This document shows, one piece after another, positions 46,601 to 59,079 of a DNA stretch of 64,000 bases. Each line of letters opens with the position of its first letter. Position 1 is the stretch's first letter. The translations under genes and the position numbers were made by a program. The DNA is from Ligula intestinalis (taxonomy: Eukaryota > Platyhelminthes > Cestoda > Diphyllobothriidea > Diphyllobothriidae): NCBI GenBank assembly GCA_036362985.1, contig JAYGXS010000004.1:47656670-47720669 (forward strand), given 5' to 3'. A model generated the notes under the pieces. It made no database searches and had not been told where the DNA came from. It saw only the letters and a list, made by a program, of their open reading frames with translations.

Positions 46601-47106
46601 TAAGGCAGAAGTGAACAGAGGTTAATCGCATTAATTCCCTTTATTGCTTACCCAATGTGACATTTTATGCGCTCAGTTTACTCTTCCCTGTTTTATTTGG
46701 CCAATAGATAAAACCTGTGGTAGTTTCAGGATGTGGATTTCGTTTCTAGCCTCGTAACGGCGACGAATTTAGTGATATTGCCTTTTACAACGGGTTGCCG
46801 AGGGTAGTCTGTTAGTTAGTACTTTTAACGAAAAGGAACGCGTAGACTTAATTAAGTATAATATCTTTCCAATGTCTTCAGCTTTTCAAGGCTATTCATT
46901 GGCGCAGAGCGTGATTGGTCCTTCCAGATAAGCCTAGTCCCCTACTGGTTAGTTGGCTATAAGGGTTGGCCCTTGACGTACTCTAAAACGGGTTACCTTT
47001 GTATAATTCAGTAAAGCAGGCTTCTGTCCTAAAATCAAATTTTCCTTTGCTCCTTAGGTGACCTTGTTTGCAGTGGAATATTAACTTCGAGCGCCATCTG
47101 TTTGCC
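46601..47106. other. DAP3 upstream region
   Basis: Upstream of the DAP3 ATG. A pyrimidine tract ending 'tttcctttgctccttag' (47,041-47,057) and a second 'tttgcag' (47,067-47,073) are possible acceptors of a 5' UTR intron or spliced leader. An in-frame TGA at 47,059 fixes the first usable ATG at 47,107. No TATA box is evident. Confidence 0.4.
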
Positions 47107-50100
47107 ATGCATGCTATTAGACATTTGAGCATCTTCCACGGAAAATCTCCAGGAACCATTCTGCGCGCTTTATCCACCATTGAAGCCACACAGCAGCAAC
47201 GCACTTGGGTGGCTAAGACTCCACGTACGTCGGTCACATCCGCTGGTGCACATAGCGCCGACCCCTCTGCGTCTCTTGGAAGGTTTTACACAGTAGAGCC
47301 AACGATTGCATCGCGTGTCATCTCACCATTCCTCACAGAATTTCACCTGCGAGAGCTGCGCCTCTTTGAAGACTTTTCACTGCTGGTTCGAAAGCCATCC
47401 CTTGACGTAATTTCTGCCTTGCGACACCTCTCAGACACGTACGCGGAGCCCACAAAGGTTGCGAGGCGCATATCCGTCGTTCCCCGATTCGTTCTCTACG
47501 GGCAACCAGGCTGTGGCATATCTATCCAACTGGCGCACATTGCCCAATATGCAGCCGAGCAAAATTATTTAATATTTGCCTTTTGCAACGCAGAAAATTG
47601 GCTCGACCGCTGTCCCGATTTCACTCCAAGTGACTCGTATCACCAAAAGCAGCATCAAGATGCAATTAATGGGGAGGCCCTCGATTTTCCACAGCGGTCG
47701 GCTGATTGGCTCACCTCCTTCTTAGCACTCAATGAACCACTTTTAAAAAAAGTAAGCATCTATGATTTTTGTTCTCAGTTTGATTGCACAGCCGCTCTAC
47801 TAAGTAACGATTGATAACTTGCTAGTTAAAGTTGATAATCTTCCTCGGTGGAGTCAGAAACAGTCAAAAATATGTGCGTGGCAGTCAGATCCAATAACAG
47901 GCAGACAATTAAATTAGTAGTTAGCTTTTGAAGTAGTTACCATCTGCTAACCTAAGTATCGAATTCTTCATCGCTCTGGCTTGGTAGGCTGCTATATCTG
48001 TAAGCCTATCGGCGTCACAGTGTTCCTTTGTTGTGTAACTGTATTTACACTTTCATTCTACGATTTTTGGTATTTAAGGTGTGTCGCATGTTGTCCTAGC
48101 TAAACTGCCAACCAATTGTACTGAGAGTTATGGTCACCTCAGCGGTACCTATTGGTGCAAATGGTTATAGTAATAGTAGTAAGAATGATTATCACCATTA
48201 TGATTGATGTAATTGTTCCAGTTCTGGCACTATCAGTGGCCTTTTCTTCTATCTAGTAGCCAATAAACTTTATTTTCTCAAAATTTCCTGTACTAACTTC
48301 TTCTGGTGGCATACCGGCATCTTTGGTGCCCTGATAAATGACAGACTGGGTATCGTGTGTGATATTCGGTTACTAATGGTAGCTATAAAAATAACTGCCT
48401 CCATGTTGTTTTGGAAGCAACCAGCCAATTTGGCATGCCAAAAGAATTTAATATTCAAATTGGAGAGTTCTCTTAGCTTCTTCAAATATTGAAGTAGATG
48501 TTGTTGTAACCAGCAAATTTCTCTTTCGTCCGCCGAGTAAAATTAAAAAAAAACCAACGTCCATAACCCCTTTCGGCCGTTTAGTTAAATTGAATGTAAA
48601 ATAATTGAGCAATGTCTAATCCAGCATTCGTCAAAACCCTTTTATTACAGCAAAGGTTTCGGATTGACTTGATTTTTTCTCTGAAATCGATGACATTTTC
48701 AATTTCCAGCATATAATCCTGACTGGCTCTAGAAAACCTATTGCCTCAACTGATTCTGCAACGAGCAGCAGAAGACTATCCGATGATGGTGTCATTATCG
48801 TAGCTTTATCGGGTTCGACCCTTAGTTTGGTTCCTAGAAGTGTACCCTCAACTCTGAAACGGCCGAATCGCTCAACTCCTAACTGAGAATTTCACGGACT
48901 TTGGATTAGTTAAATTCCAATATATAACATATTTCAGGAGGACCTCGGACTCCGTAACTACTACACTGAGGCTGATTGAAGGTTCTCATCATTGCAAGCC
49001 GCTGTCATCTGCATGAACCCTTTGTCTTCCTTCCTTCGCCATTATCGGCTCAACCTTCGGCGGGTTTATTCGCAAACTTAAAATCCCTGCGCATTTTAAG
49101 TGGCTTGAAATCTTTCTCTTCTCTTTAGCCTCGTATAAAATTTGACACTTGTGTGGTTGGTGTCAGAATGTTTCATTCACCAATTATTTACATTGCAGTA
49201 TGCTCAAGATTCTGGATGTTTATCTGCTCGACTGAATTCAGCTATTCGTTCGGAGCACATTTACTTGAACCTGTGACAGTGTTCATCGCCGGTTTGGCCG
49301 GCCCTGTGTCGCGGGCTCATGCCATCCCGAGTGGTCGCCTTCTGTGGCAGTCGGTTGGCGATAATCTTGAACTGATTAGCACCTCACATCCGTAGATCGA
49401 AAATCATGGGATTGAAAATGCGCGGTGAGGTAGAAATATACCACTTTCGTGCACTTTTGCATTCGTCACCTCGACGCCTTTGTCACCCAGGGCCGGATTT
49501 GCGAGCCGGGACACCCCACGCCACTCTTGTTGACGCATAAGTTGGTGACTGAAATCCGCTACAATTTGGCCTCTTTCGGACTTCATGTGTTGTTTATGTT
49601 CATTTGGTCTGTCTGTAACTTGTCGTCCTCTGGCAGGACCTATTTTGCCCTTCACCTTATTTCCGACCGGCCGATTCGATGCCACTGTCTCTAAAAGAGG
49701 TGTGTCTGTGTCAGCGCATTGCAATTAATCTGTATGTATATAAAGGTCCAATAAAACTGATGTTTTCTTTCTAAAAACGTGCGTCTGAATGGTGAATCCA
49801 GGGTGTATATGAAAAACAGTCGCTCACATAATCGAATCCAGTTGATAGCTTCACAACCATCAACCAGAGCGAGGCCGTCGCAAAGCCAGCATCGAATTCC
49901 AACACCGGTCTTTGCTGAAATTTGACTATGAACCATCATCACTCATGCTTTTGGCTGTCTGTACACTTTATTTTGGTATTAGGCTTACTTATCTAAGGAG
50001 TTCTTTATCCTGTGTCCTTTTTGTCCATTTACTGTGTTTTAACTGTAAATGCATCCACTTTTGCTTTATTCTGAGGTGATCCTGGTTCCTATTCCTAACT

Positions 50101-53100
50101 CCAGATGTTATTCCCCATCCAAGCTCAACCCTACCATTACTCGCCCCGTGGAATGGACCGTCAAGGATATTGCTCCCATCGGCACTCCCTGGAGCGAAGT
50201 CATTGATTTTGCTCTTAAGCGAACAAAATACTCCACCGACTGCATTGGAATCCTTTTGCGAGAGGTTCGTTGTGTTCTTTTTATTTTATTAATCCCTCGA
50301 TTGGCCATATTTGTTTGGTCGCTTTTTATCCCTTAGCAGCTACTTAGAGCCAACTTTCTTGCTGTCTGGCCGATCATTTTTATAAAAGTGTCCGTATATC
50401 CCTGTGTGCCCCTAGATGCGTGCCCTGTCTTCAAGTCCCGATGGCCCTAGCAGTCTCCTACTCATTGATGGCGTTAATTTCCTCTGGTGTCGTGGAACTC
50501 GTATGCAAGATAAGGTCCTTCTGAAAAAAGTGGCTGTCGACCGCCTGGCTATTGTCCACCATCTTCGTCGGGCTCTGGTAGGTGACTGGCAGAAGGGTGC
50601 CATCGTTACCTCAGTGAATGAGAGAGCCGCTTGGCCGTCGGATAGGGAGAAGTACACCCCTGGGTAGGTCAATTTATCATAACTGTGTACGCCCTGAAAT
50701 CGAAACCTTACTTTTTATGGAATGAAGTTGAACAAGGCGAAGATGCAGAACTTTACTGGCATCATAAATATTCCTGACCCCATATTAAACTGTGTTCACG
50801 GTCATTGCATGTTGATCATTCAATATTGAATAAGAAAATGGCTGGAGGCGATCAAATGTGATAGTTAATAAAAACAGGCGCATAATACGAGATAGGGGAT
50901 GGAAGTTAAGACGTAATTGCGGTTTCACAGTGTGCGGCATGAGTCTGATACTTTGGGGGTCACCAAATCTTGAGACGCCATTAAGGCCCACGTAGTTCGT
51001 CTTAGTTGGCGGATATTTACGGGAAAATGCAACTGTGCTTCATTGAGCAGAATACACGAACTAATTTAACCGTTCTTTGGGAAGCAAGTCAACTGGTTGC
51101 TGAGTCCTTTGGGTCATTCTACATGGCCTGCGGGCGTATTTTATGTCTTGACTATTGTGCTGTTCTCTTCTGTGCCTGATCAATGTATTCTTGCCAACTC
51201 TGTGTCTTGAAAAATTTTGACTTTTCGTCCCTTTTTGGGCAGCCGCGATACTTATTATCAGTATAAACTGAAAATATGGTTGCTCGTCGCTCGGAATTAA
51301 TCCCTAGAGTTCGTATAGGCCACACTAAATACCTGGTTATCGCTGCAATGCGGAGAAATTTGACCACAGTACTGTGCTCGGTCAGCATATTGTACTCTCT
51401 TTGGCTTTCAGTAACCGTAGCATCTATTTTTCTGTCTTTCTCCTTTCTTGCCCATGTACAGTAGATTCTCTATCTTATGAAACGTGAACCGAAATTCTTA
51501 AATTTGTTTTTAATTTGAACAAATTAGTTTAGTATCGTGCAGTCTGATCTAAGTACATTTCCTTTACTTAAGGATATCGCCCTTTGAATGAACTTCTTTC
51601 AGACAGCCTGCAAAAATTAAATTCTGTAAAAAACGTCTGTCTAAGTAGTATGCATTTTTATCATTGATTTTCATTGCCCTTCTGAATTCAAGCATATTTC
51701 ATAAAAAAAATGCACAAAAATGCTCCTTTCTTGTACTCGTCTGGCAGAAAACTGCACCTTCTCAAATTTTTTTAGTTTCTTATTAAGAGATTTTTTACGA
51801 CCGTAAAATTTTCATCCATAGTACGTTGTATCCGTCAATTTATTAATGTTGTCTATAAAGTATACAACAAGATTTTACGTCCATTGCAACATTTCATGAG
51901 AACCCCGTGACCTTTTCCTCATACTGTAGGGAAATATCTGCTTTTTCTCTGCCAGAATGTATACATCATGTAATATGGTGACCTTGAATTCAAGTAAAAA
52001 CGATTCGGTAATTTGGAAGAAATTTTAAAACCTCAAGCTATCCTTTTTCGGCTATATATTTTGAGTAAGATGCAGTTTGCCACCAAACGAGTAGCAAAAA
52101 ATATTTTGTGCATGCTAGCTATATAATGTATCCGAATTTAAAAGGACAGTGAAAATCAGTGAGAAATCTGTATACTACTTAAATAGCCATTATTCAACAC
52201 GCAGTTTCGCGGGCAGTCTAAAAAAGCTCGTCAAAAAGGCGGTATCCTGAAGTGAACGAAGTATCTTGAGACAAGCCTATAAGATAATCAATACTAAAAC
52301 CCCACATAAGTATTTTTGAATCTAAAACAGACTTTACATTTTCGAGGAAAGACGTTCTTCGGGAAAATGGGTAAATTTATTCAGTAAATTTTCAACACTC
52401 GATCCCCAGGTCGTCGTCAGACTTGAGAAAACTTTGCAAAGTATGTGCGTATTATTTCTCAAGTCTGACGACGACCTGGGCATCGAGTGTCTAAAATTTA
52501 CTGAATAAATTTACCCATTTTCCCAAAGGACACCTTTCTTCGAAATTACATTTCTTGTGATGCCTGCTTTCCAGTTTATACGAGACTTAAGAACTTAATT
52601 TAGCATTTTATGAGGTAGGAATTATACTGTATTCCATGAGACCATGTGGAAAATGGCAGTGATTGGAGTTCCTACGGTTGGTTCTCCATTATCTTAAAGA
52701 GGTTGCTCCTTTAGAATTATAGCAAATACAGTGAGTTAGGGCGCTAAGACTGTTAGAAATCCCGAAAATTATTGCGTCTTGGCTTCTTATTCCTTGACCG
52801 GACGGAGGGATCGTTGACTTTAGTTTGGCTCCTGCTAGTCATTCCAAATAAACAGCTCAAAATCCGTCTCTCTGTTTGCTATTTTTCGTCAGGTACCTTC
52901 TTACCAAGCGTGGCTTTGAAACGATGGATCCCTTCATCCCTATTCATGTGGGCAACTACACTCCCTCGGAACTGGATGCAGTTCTCCAATTCTACGCCGA
53001 GCATGGTTGGTTTACCAATCCCGCCGCTCTTACACCAGAGGGTAGGGCGGAGATTGTCTTCCTGGCTGATAGCAACCCTCGCGAACTGTCGAAGGTCGCA

Positions 53101-53112
53101 GCTGAGTGGTAG
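47107..53112 (+). CDS. DAP3: Mitoribosomal small-subunit protein mS29 / death-associated protein 3
   Basis: Four coding exons: 47,107-47,751, 50,076-50,264, 50,416-50,663 and 52,893-53,112. Phases 0, 0 and 2 fit, giving 1,302 nt and 433 aa (human DAP3 is 398). The fold is a P-loop GTPase-like subunit of the mitoribosome. Conserved blocks: RFVLYGQPGCG and LAHIAQYAAEQNYLI (exon 1); GTPWSEVIDFALKRT and CIGILLRE (exon 2); SLLLIDGVNFLW (292-302, Walker-B-like) and DWQKGAIVTSVNE (exon 3); KRGFETMDPFIPIHVGNY and the C-terminal ADSNP block (exon 4). The P-loop reads GQPGCGIS (132-139), with Ile138 where the family has Lys; a single AAA to ATA change would explain it. Intron borders: AAA|GTAAGC, GAG|GTTCGT and TGG|GTAGGT donors. 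The exon 2 acceptor (ttctgag|GTG) is the least certain border. Confidence 0.93.
52338..52547. repeat. 210-bp hairpin-forming inverted repeat in DAP3 intron 3
   Basis: The arms at 52,338-52,430 and 52,455-52,547 are near-exact reverse complements, including 'aatgggtaaatttattcagt' and 'gacgacgacctggg'. The 24-base loop starts with the small palindrome 'actttgcaaagt'. It lies 345 bp before the last exon. Confidence 0.9.
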
Positions 53113-53398
53113 AACATATTTCTGCTCAAAATTTCACCCCACCTTGTACAAAAACCAGTTTTTCACCAATGACATATTTCCTGCCGGCACTGTCACATTG
53201 GCTTTTTAGTGTTGAGGGTTTTCTTCCCTGGGGGCTTACTCGAATTTGTCCGCTGACCACTATTGTGCTGCAGGATTAATTCGAGTCCAATTCTTGTCGT
53301 TGTCATGCATTAAATTCCACGGATACTCTTCGCTATAAATGGACTCTCCTAAATTCGTCGACAGTCCTACAGGCCTTTTCTGTAGTAAATAGAACTGA

Positions 53399-53404
53399 AA
53401 TAAA
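53399..53404 (+). terminator. DAP3 polyadenylation signal
   Basis: AATAAA about 290 nt after the stop, the first canonical hexamer I see downstream of the gene. Confidence 0.6.
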
Positions 53405-55180
53405 GACCTTTTGGTGGTCACATCACATAACATGGTCGGGAAGGCCGTCTTTGAGGCAGTCTGCTCGATTCAACGTAGGCATAGTTTTCAATGAAAAGAT
53501 TACTGCTACTAGACTAAGAGCTGTTATTATAACGATATAATTAGTCAACACTAATCAGTGTTATCCATTAGTGTGGAGAGAGTCGAATGCATGTGATGGG
53601 GAACATGGATCATCTGATTTCGACTACAAACCCTACTCCTTGTCGCCCGCAGCGTTTGCCGAGGATGCTTAATCTCTGCGTTTTTATTCAATTTCCCCAT
53701 CGATGGCATTATAAAAGAGGCAGTCTGGATTTTTCGAATATTTTCACTGATTTATTCTCGAATTGCAAGTTTTAGCGCATGCCATTCATGGATGAACGGT
53801 GTATCTTACATGTAGTTACGATAGGCCTGCTATCACATGGAATGTTACTCGAAATTCTGAAGTATGTTTTCGATTAGAAAATATTACTTAAATGGTTTTC
53901 TAAGGTTTTCTTGTGAGACCGCCTTATGGCAAAAGTTTTCCTGTTCGCGGTTAAAGGGTGGGGCGAACCAGGAGTCGTATAAGTGTGTGAAAACTGCACA
54001 ATAAGAAGGAAATTAAAGCCTTTTGTAATCGTTTTGCCTAACTGAAAATGTAGGCGAAAGGTTGCGGAAAAGACAAAAAAGAAGCCGACAGACCAAGCAA
54101 ACCATGAGAGCAGATCCTATCGGTTAACATATCAATGAAGTTTTTGAGTAGGCGGACATTCGACCTACTGAAAACGCAGAGGTAGTTCGTTATTATTAAT
54201 CACAGACAAAATCAGTCTTACAAGAAAGCCCTACCAATAGTTTTTAGGATCAATTACCGTACAGCATATTCCCCCGATATGTCAGTTGCATCAGGATGCA
54301 CACCTTTGAACGAGCCTATTTTTCGGCCGTTCACAAAACATAAACTCTAAGAAATAACTACTGAAGTAGTATGTATTTCATTATTGATTGTTGACGCTTT
54401 TATAAATTAATGTGTATCTTATAGAAAAATGTACAAATCTGTTTCATTTTACTCAGTTTGTAATAAATTACGTCTCCTATAAGTTTTATACCCGAATCAG
54501 CGTATCTTTCGCTTTAAAGGATAATTTAAATTCCCACTGAATTTTTAATTCGACCTGCTATTAAGAAGACGTCATATGCGGCTCATAATTGTTCCAGTGG
54601 ATGTGGTACACTTCCTGTGCTTTGCAAGAAGTATTAATAACTGCGCAGTTACGATGCTGTATGAATGGACTTTGTACGGTTATAAAAGTACCATAATTAG
54701 AAACTTTTCTACCGCAAAGTACCCTGTCATTAAGTATGAAATTAGAAAATGTATTTCTCTACTAAGTAATTGCAAGAAATAGTATTTTGGTGTGTGTCTT
54801 CTATTAACTATATTTTAATTTCAGAGGGCGTTGAAAAGAAATGCGGAAAAATATGCTACTTTCGTAGTCATTTTTTCTTCGATTGGGGTTTCTGCAGGCA
54901 GCTAGAAGGCAGCATATTTAAACGCCAACATCCTGGCATGACTTAAATGCGCTGCTTGATTATGCTGTCAGATAATTCATCCTTCAATTTTTCCTTGGAT
55001 AGCACATGTACTGTAAGCTTAATACAAAATGGGGCGGGAGAATCTAAAAAAAGTACCTCTGAGTGTCACTAGCACTGATTGCAAACTGAGGAAGAAAATA
55101 ACAAACTGGAGTTAACGAGGCATCTTAGGGAAAAGAGTGCTTAGTGTGCAACAGCACGAATTTAGAAGCAGAGGATCTAT
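53405..55180. other. Non-genic stretch
   Basis: AT-rich intergenic sequence without a recognised gene. Confidence 0.4.
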
Positions 55181-55185
55181 CGCAG

Positions 55186-55560
55186 TTGGTTAAGTTACTA
55201 GGGAAAAACCCTTACCGCTGCGATCTTAAGGCCCGGTTCTGCGTGGGAAGTTGCTGCACCTACAGCACACTGACGATGGAAGCGAGAAGGATTCCGAAAC
55301 GTCAGTTCAAATACACTCTGGTCCAGGAAACCGCCTTCTCTTCTTTTTCCTCATCTTTTCGAGACGGTGAACGCGCTAACATATCTGGACCCCAAATCTT
55401 TAGGCAATATGTATTCTGTACAGAGGTATTGGCGAATAGTTTGGAGGAATTTGACAATCGGGCGAGTGCACAACTACTCGCGAGGGGGGCGGTGTCCGAA
55501 GTGTGTGAGCGTGGCAGTCGTCACCGTGGGGTCCTGCGTGAGTCAGCCTTGGCCAGTCCA
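55186..55560 (+). repeat. Dispersed repeat, longer copy
   Basis: It shares with 56,668-56,895, in order: 'agggaaaaacccttaccgctgcgat' (there 'agggaaaacgcctgtcgcagcgat'), 'gcccggttc', 'tttggaggaatttgacaatcggg' and 'gcagtcgtcaccgtgg'. It contains an extra middle part of about 130 bp. The identity of the family is unknown. Confidence 0.6.
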
Positions 55561-55569
55561 AGGTATTTT

Positions 55570-56165
55570 TAGACTGCGACCCTCTCCTAGTCCTGAAACC
55601 ATTAACATTCTCCCCAACGAAGTATCCCCTTTCCGGTACCTTGGTGTTACTCTGGAATCTAAACTCATTTACTCTTCATATATGTAGGAGGCCTTTTTAT
55701 AAAAATCCATAAACTTTTTTATTACATGCGCCGCTTGCGTTCATATCGCACATCGAAAGCCCTAATCTGGTGATTTATATATGCCTGCATTTTCCCTCTC
55801 ATTATGTACTGCTCTGCAGTTATTTTTCCAGCTTTACTTAAGAAGGACCTGGTCATTATTAAACGTATCAGTCGAATGCTCTCTTCAGGTGGCGGTGTTT
55901 CCTATGCCTTTTTAGCTGAAATTGTACTACAGTGACACTTTAAAATGGTCAAGCAATTTGCTAATCGCATTGTTAGTGATGTTACTCACCCTCTCCACTC
56001 TGAACTAACGGCTGCGAAGTCTTCCCGTACTATGCGCCGAAGCTTCCATCATACGTCTTGCTGTACATCGGCATATCAGCACTCCATACTCCTATTCCTA
56101 GCACGCTACCTCACGTGTGAAGAAACAGAAATTGAGAAGTTGAAAGCTGACCTGTCTCCATAACA
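55570..56165 (+). mobile_element. Third LINE type, C-terminal RT fragment
   Basis: Across two frames the translation reads FRYLGVTLESKL, YMRRLRSYRTSKALIW, IYACIFPLIMYCSAVIFPALLKKDLVIIKRISR, FKMVKQFANRIVSD.THPLHSEL and FLARYLTCEETE. This is the C-terminal layout of endonuclease-RT elements that are common in trematode and cestode genomes. It differs from families A and B. No palm motifs remain. Confidence 0.65.
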
Positions 56166-56344
56166 GATGTGGATATCGTGCAAACCTTTATCCTTGAGTA
56201 TTGTGTGACTTTTTACCATGGCCCCTTGCCTCAGCTTACCCCTTGCTCTCTGTTAATGGAGCCATTTTTGCTGAAAATGTTGAATATTACCTTCAACATA
56301 TAGCTTCCTCTCTCTCTCTGATTGTCCAGACCGGGAAAGTCAGT

Positions 56345-56410
56345 GGCTGTTGTTTGCACACTTGCTAGCAGTCGCGCGTGCGCGTGCACTCGAAGTTGGG
56401 TCACTATAAC
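56345..56410 (+). repeat. Short dispersed repeat, copy 1
   Basis: The block 'gcacacttgctagcag...gcgtgcactcgaagttgggt' recurs at 57,142-57,205 with a few changes, including 'ttgggt(c/t)act' at its end. Confidence 0.6.
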
Positions 56411-56667
56411 GTCCCCCTTTCCAGACCGGAGTTCGGGTAAAATAAGAAAACCCGTGTCAGTATTGGTTGAGTTGATGGCGGAGAGATACCGTTGGCAATA
56501 GAAGTAAGATCAGATGTTGGGACGGAGATCATGATACTGTACTCATAGAGGGACTACACTGCTGGCTTAGGAACACGGACCTGGACTGAGAGTGCTTGAT
56601 GATGATGATAGAGCTCAGGGACATCTAGAAGTTGCGATTTCATGTTGTGGTCGCTTTTATAGCAGTG

Positions 56668-56895
56668 GGCTAAATTAATAGGGAAAACGCCTGTCGCAGC
56701 GATATTCATGCCCGGTTCCGTGGGGTAAGAAGTGTGACATCAGATGGAAGGAATGGTGCATTATGTACGCAGGTAGTGGACAATATTTTGGAGGAGTTGA
56801 CAATCGGACGACTGAACAACCACCCGTGAGGGGACCGGTATCTGAAGTGTGTGTCGTAGCAGTCGTCACCATGGAGTTCTGTGAGTCATCCTTGA
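56668..56895 (+). repeat. Dispersed repeat, shorter copy
   Basis: Partner of 55,186-55,560, lacking its middle part. The two lie in the same orientation 1.5 kb apart. Confidence 0.6.
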
Positions 56896-56904
56896 AATTG
56901 ATTG

Positions 56905-57115
56905 GTCAGGTTTTATTAGGGAAATATAGGTAAATACATTTTAACTCCCTCTTTGTACAGAGCTATGATGCGGAACATGTGGCGTTGCCAGTAATGGAAC
57001 TGCGTTAGAAGGGCAGACAGTAAAAAAGCTCCTTAGGCATGGTTTATAAGTCTAGTTTTAGATGCCATTTGTGGGATTTTAAGGAGAAAACCTGTCGCCC
57101 GTGGGGGGGGGGGGG
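56905..57115 (-). mobile_element. LINE A 3'-end fragment
   Basis: The minus strand carries the family A terminus 'gggagttaaaatgtatttac' followed by 'ctatatttccctaataaaacc'. Coding sequence is not recognisable above it. An 18-base G run lies near 57,100. Confidence 0.5.
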
Positions 57116-57141
57116 GGGAGAGAAGGTAGTAGGCGGTCAGT

Positions 57142-57205
57142 GTTGCTTGCACACTTGCTAGCAGCTGCGAATACGCGTGCACTTGGAGTTGGGTTACTCC
57201 ATATC
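57142..57205 (+). repeat. Short dispersed repeat, copy 2
   Basis: Partner of 56,345-56,410. Confidence 0.6.
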
Positions 57206-57274
57206 TTCTCACTTGAGTGCTGAACAAGATATTTTGAAATGGCTTGATCAGCAGAAATAGTATACATTTGCTTT

Positions 57275-57900
57275 AGCAAAGCTTTAGCTGGTGTGCCGCA
57301 CAGAAGTCTGATCTTTAAATTATTTCGACTAGACGTGAATGGGAATCTATTGAAATGGCAGACAAAATTTCACACACGCAAATCGGAGCTGACAACCGCT
57401 CGCATTGGCGTCCCACATCAGAAGGTCCTGGATTCTCCGTTTTCAATACGCATGAACGATTGTTGCCATTGTACGGCTTGTGATAATGTTATGTTCACCT
57501 GTGAGCGAAAATTGTGAAAATCCATAAAAGTGCTGGAAGATGCGTTACTACCGCGAAATAACTTAAACCAGTCGCAATAATTGCGGGCAAGGCGGTTTCA
57601 TAACCTCGATTTCAACAAGTATCCAGTCATCTGATTGCGACCTCACAACAGGAGGCTGCTAACATTTGTAATCATGCAACGAAACCGTCGTTTTACTGTG
57701 CCAAGGCATCAAAGGAGGCTGTAGGTATTTCGGACGCAATCGGGAGATCATTCTTCCATTTGACGAAGAACCTGTTTCATGAAATTTTGCAACATTTGTT
57801 CGACTAACGTTAGAATATTGCCTTCAAGTGTGACGCTGTGGCGGGCAATGGCATACGATAAAGTTTATCCGCTCACGCTGAGTTCGACCCATCTGCGGTC
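57275..57900 (+). mobile_element. Strongly decayed LINE A RT relic
   Basis: Starts at PHRSLIFKLFRLDVNGNLLKW, followed by a degenerate motif B (IGVPHQKVLDSPF) and a motif C remnant (VMFTCERKL, no DD). After several stops a thumb-like LEYCLQV block is readable near 57,800-57,830. It is older than the other copies. Confidence 0.6.
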
Positions 57901-59079
57901 AGAAGTCATCCTACTGTAAATTTCAATTTTTTCTACATACAGGACAGGTTAAAACGAGTTGACTGAGTCCAAACAAGGGTAGAAGTAGCGGTGCATTTTT
58001 TCGCAGATCGGACATGCCTCTGTCCCAAATACAACGTCAGTGGCTAAGCGCTAAACATGTGATTAGTTGGGTCGAGACTGCATGCTCACGAAAGACTACG
58101 GACGTCAAGCCCTCAAAGACCGACGCGCTTGTGAAATTGCTAGTTAATGGGCACAGCATTGACTAAGTGGAGCTTTATAAAATATGCCAGCGTCTCATCG
58201 CTTTGTCTTTGAACACCAGCTCTGAGATATGCGTCTAGGACCTACCTCTTCAAGCTATCCTGTTCAGGAAAGCGGCTCTCAATGACATCGGTAGCGTCTA
58301 CCTTGCGGCGCTCAGTTATCTAGGGACCGGAGCCATTTTGCCATCAACATGACTGACGAGGAATTTAAACTGCACATCACCAGATTGGGCAGTTTTATTC
58401 CGGCATTTTATGAAGAGGCACGGGATGGGTACGCATATTGTTGTTTTCGCATTTTTCGATTAAAATTTAGCGCCTACAAGCCATAGGCGGCTCGATGAGG
58501 GCAGGTTTTACAAGCATTTTTACGAATTTTTTTCTCGCCAATTTCCTCAAGGCATAAGCAATGATACTCAATAAAACGACTAACCAAGTTTACTGCGTTC
58601 GCTCCAATTATTTGCCATACTTCACACAGGATCGAAAGCTCTTTGTTATTCTATCGATATCGAAGTCATATTCTACAGTCTGCAAGGAAATCGTGCGATA
58701 TTACGAATAGCTACACTGCTTCTTTTATTTTGAATATCCGTCGACCATCCTACGCCACAGTCACAAACCCGAATATACAATTGTGGACTAATTCCAACGG
58801 TTATGAACAAGGATAACTCACTCAAAATTAATACGATCAGAAACGGCGTCCCATTTAGACGCACTCGTTCTCCTGCCTCTAGGCGTGAAAAAAGTTAATT
58901 GCTTCCAGAAACGTGGGGTATGAAGACGAGCATTATGGAGTTTGTTTAAAATTAATGCAGAGAGTCCTCCGTCTTGAAACTGAAATAATAGACACGAAGA
59001 TAATGCTCCAAACAGCCATCCATGTCCCCGAAGCATAAAGAAAACTTAAAGAGCAGAAATAGAAGAAGGCCCTTAACAA
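57901..59079. other. Non-genic stretch
   Basis: No secure gene. A small ATG-led frame at 58,351 ends at a GTACGC donor-like site (58,431), but it has no recognised homology. Confidence 0.35.

Noticed and set aside
49404..49724. 106-codon minus-strand ORF in DAP3 intron 1
   Set aside because: Antisense to the gene, no motif, no ATG-associated features.
58351..58430. ATG-led frame ending at a GTACGC donor-like site
   Set aside because: Only 27 codons, no homology, no partner exon seen; chance is likely.
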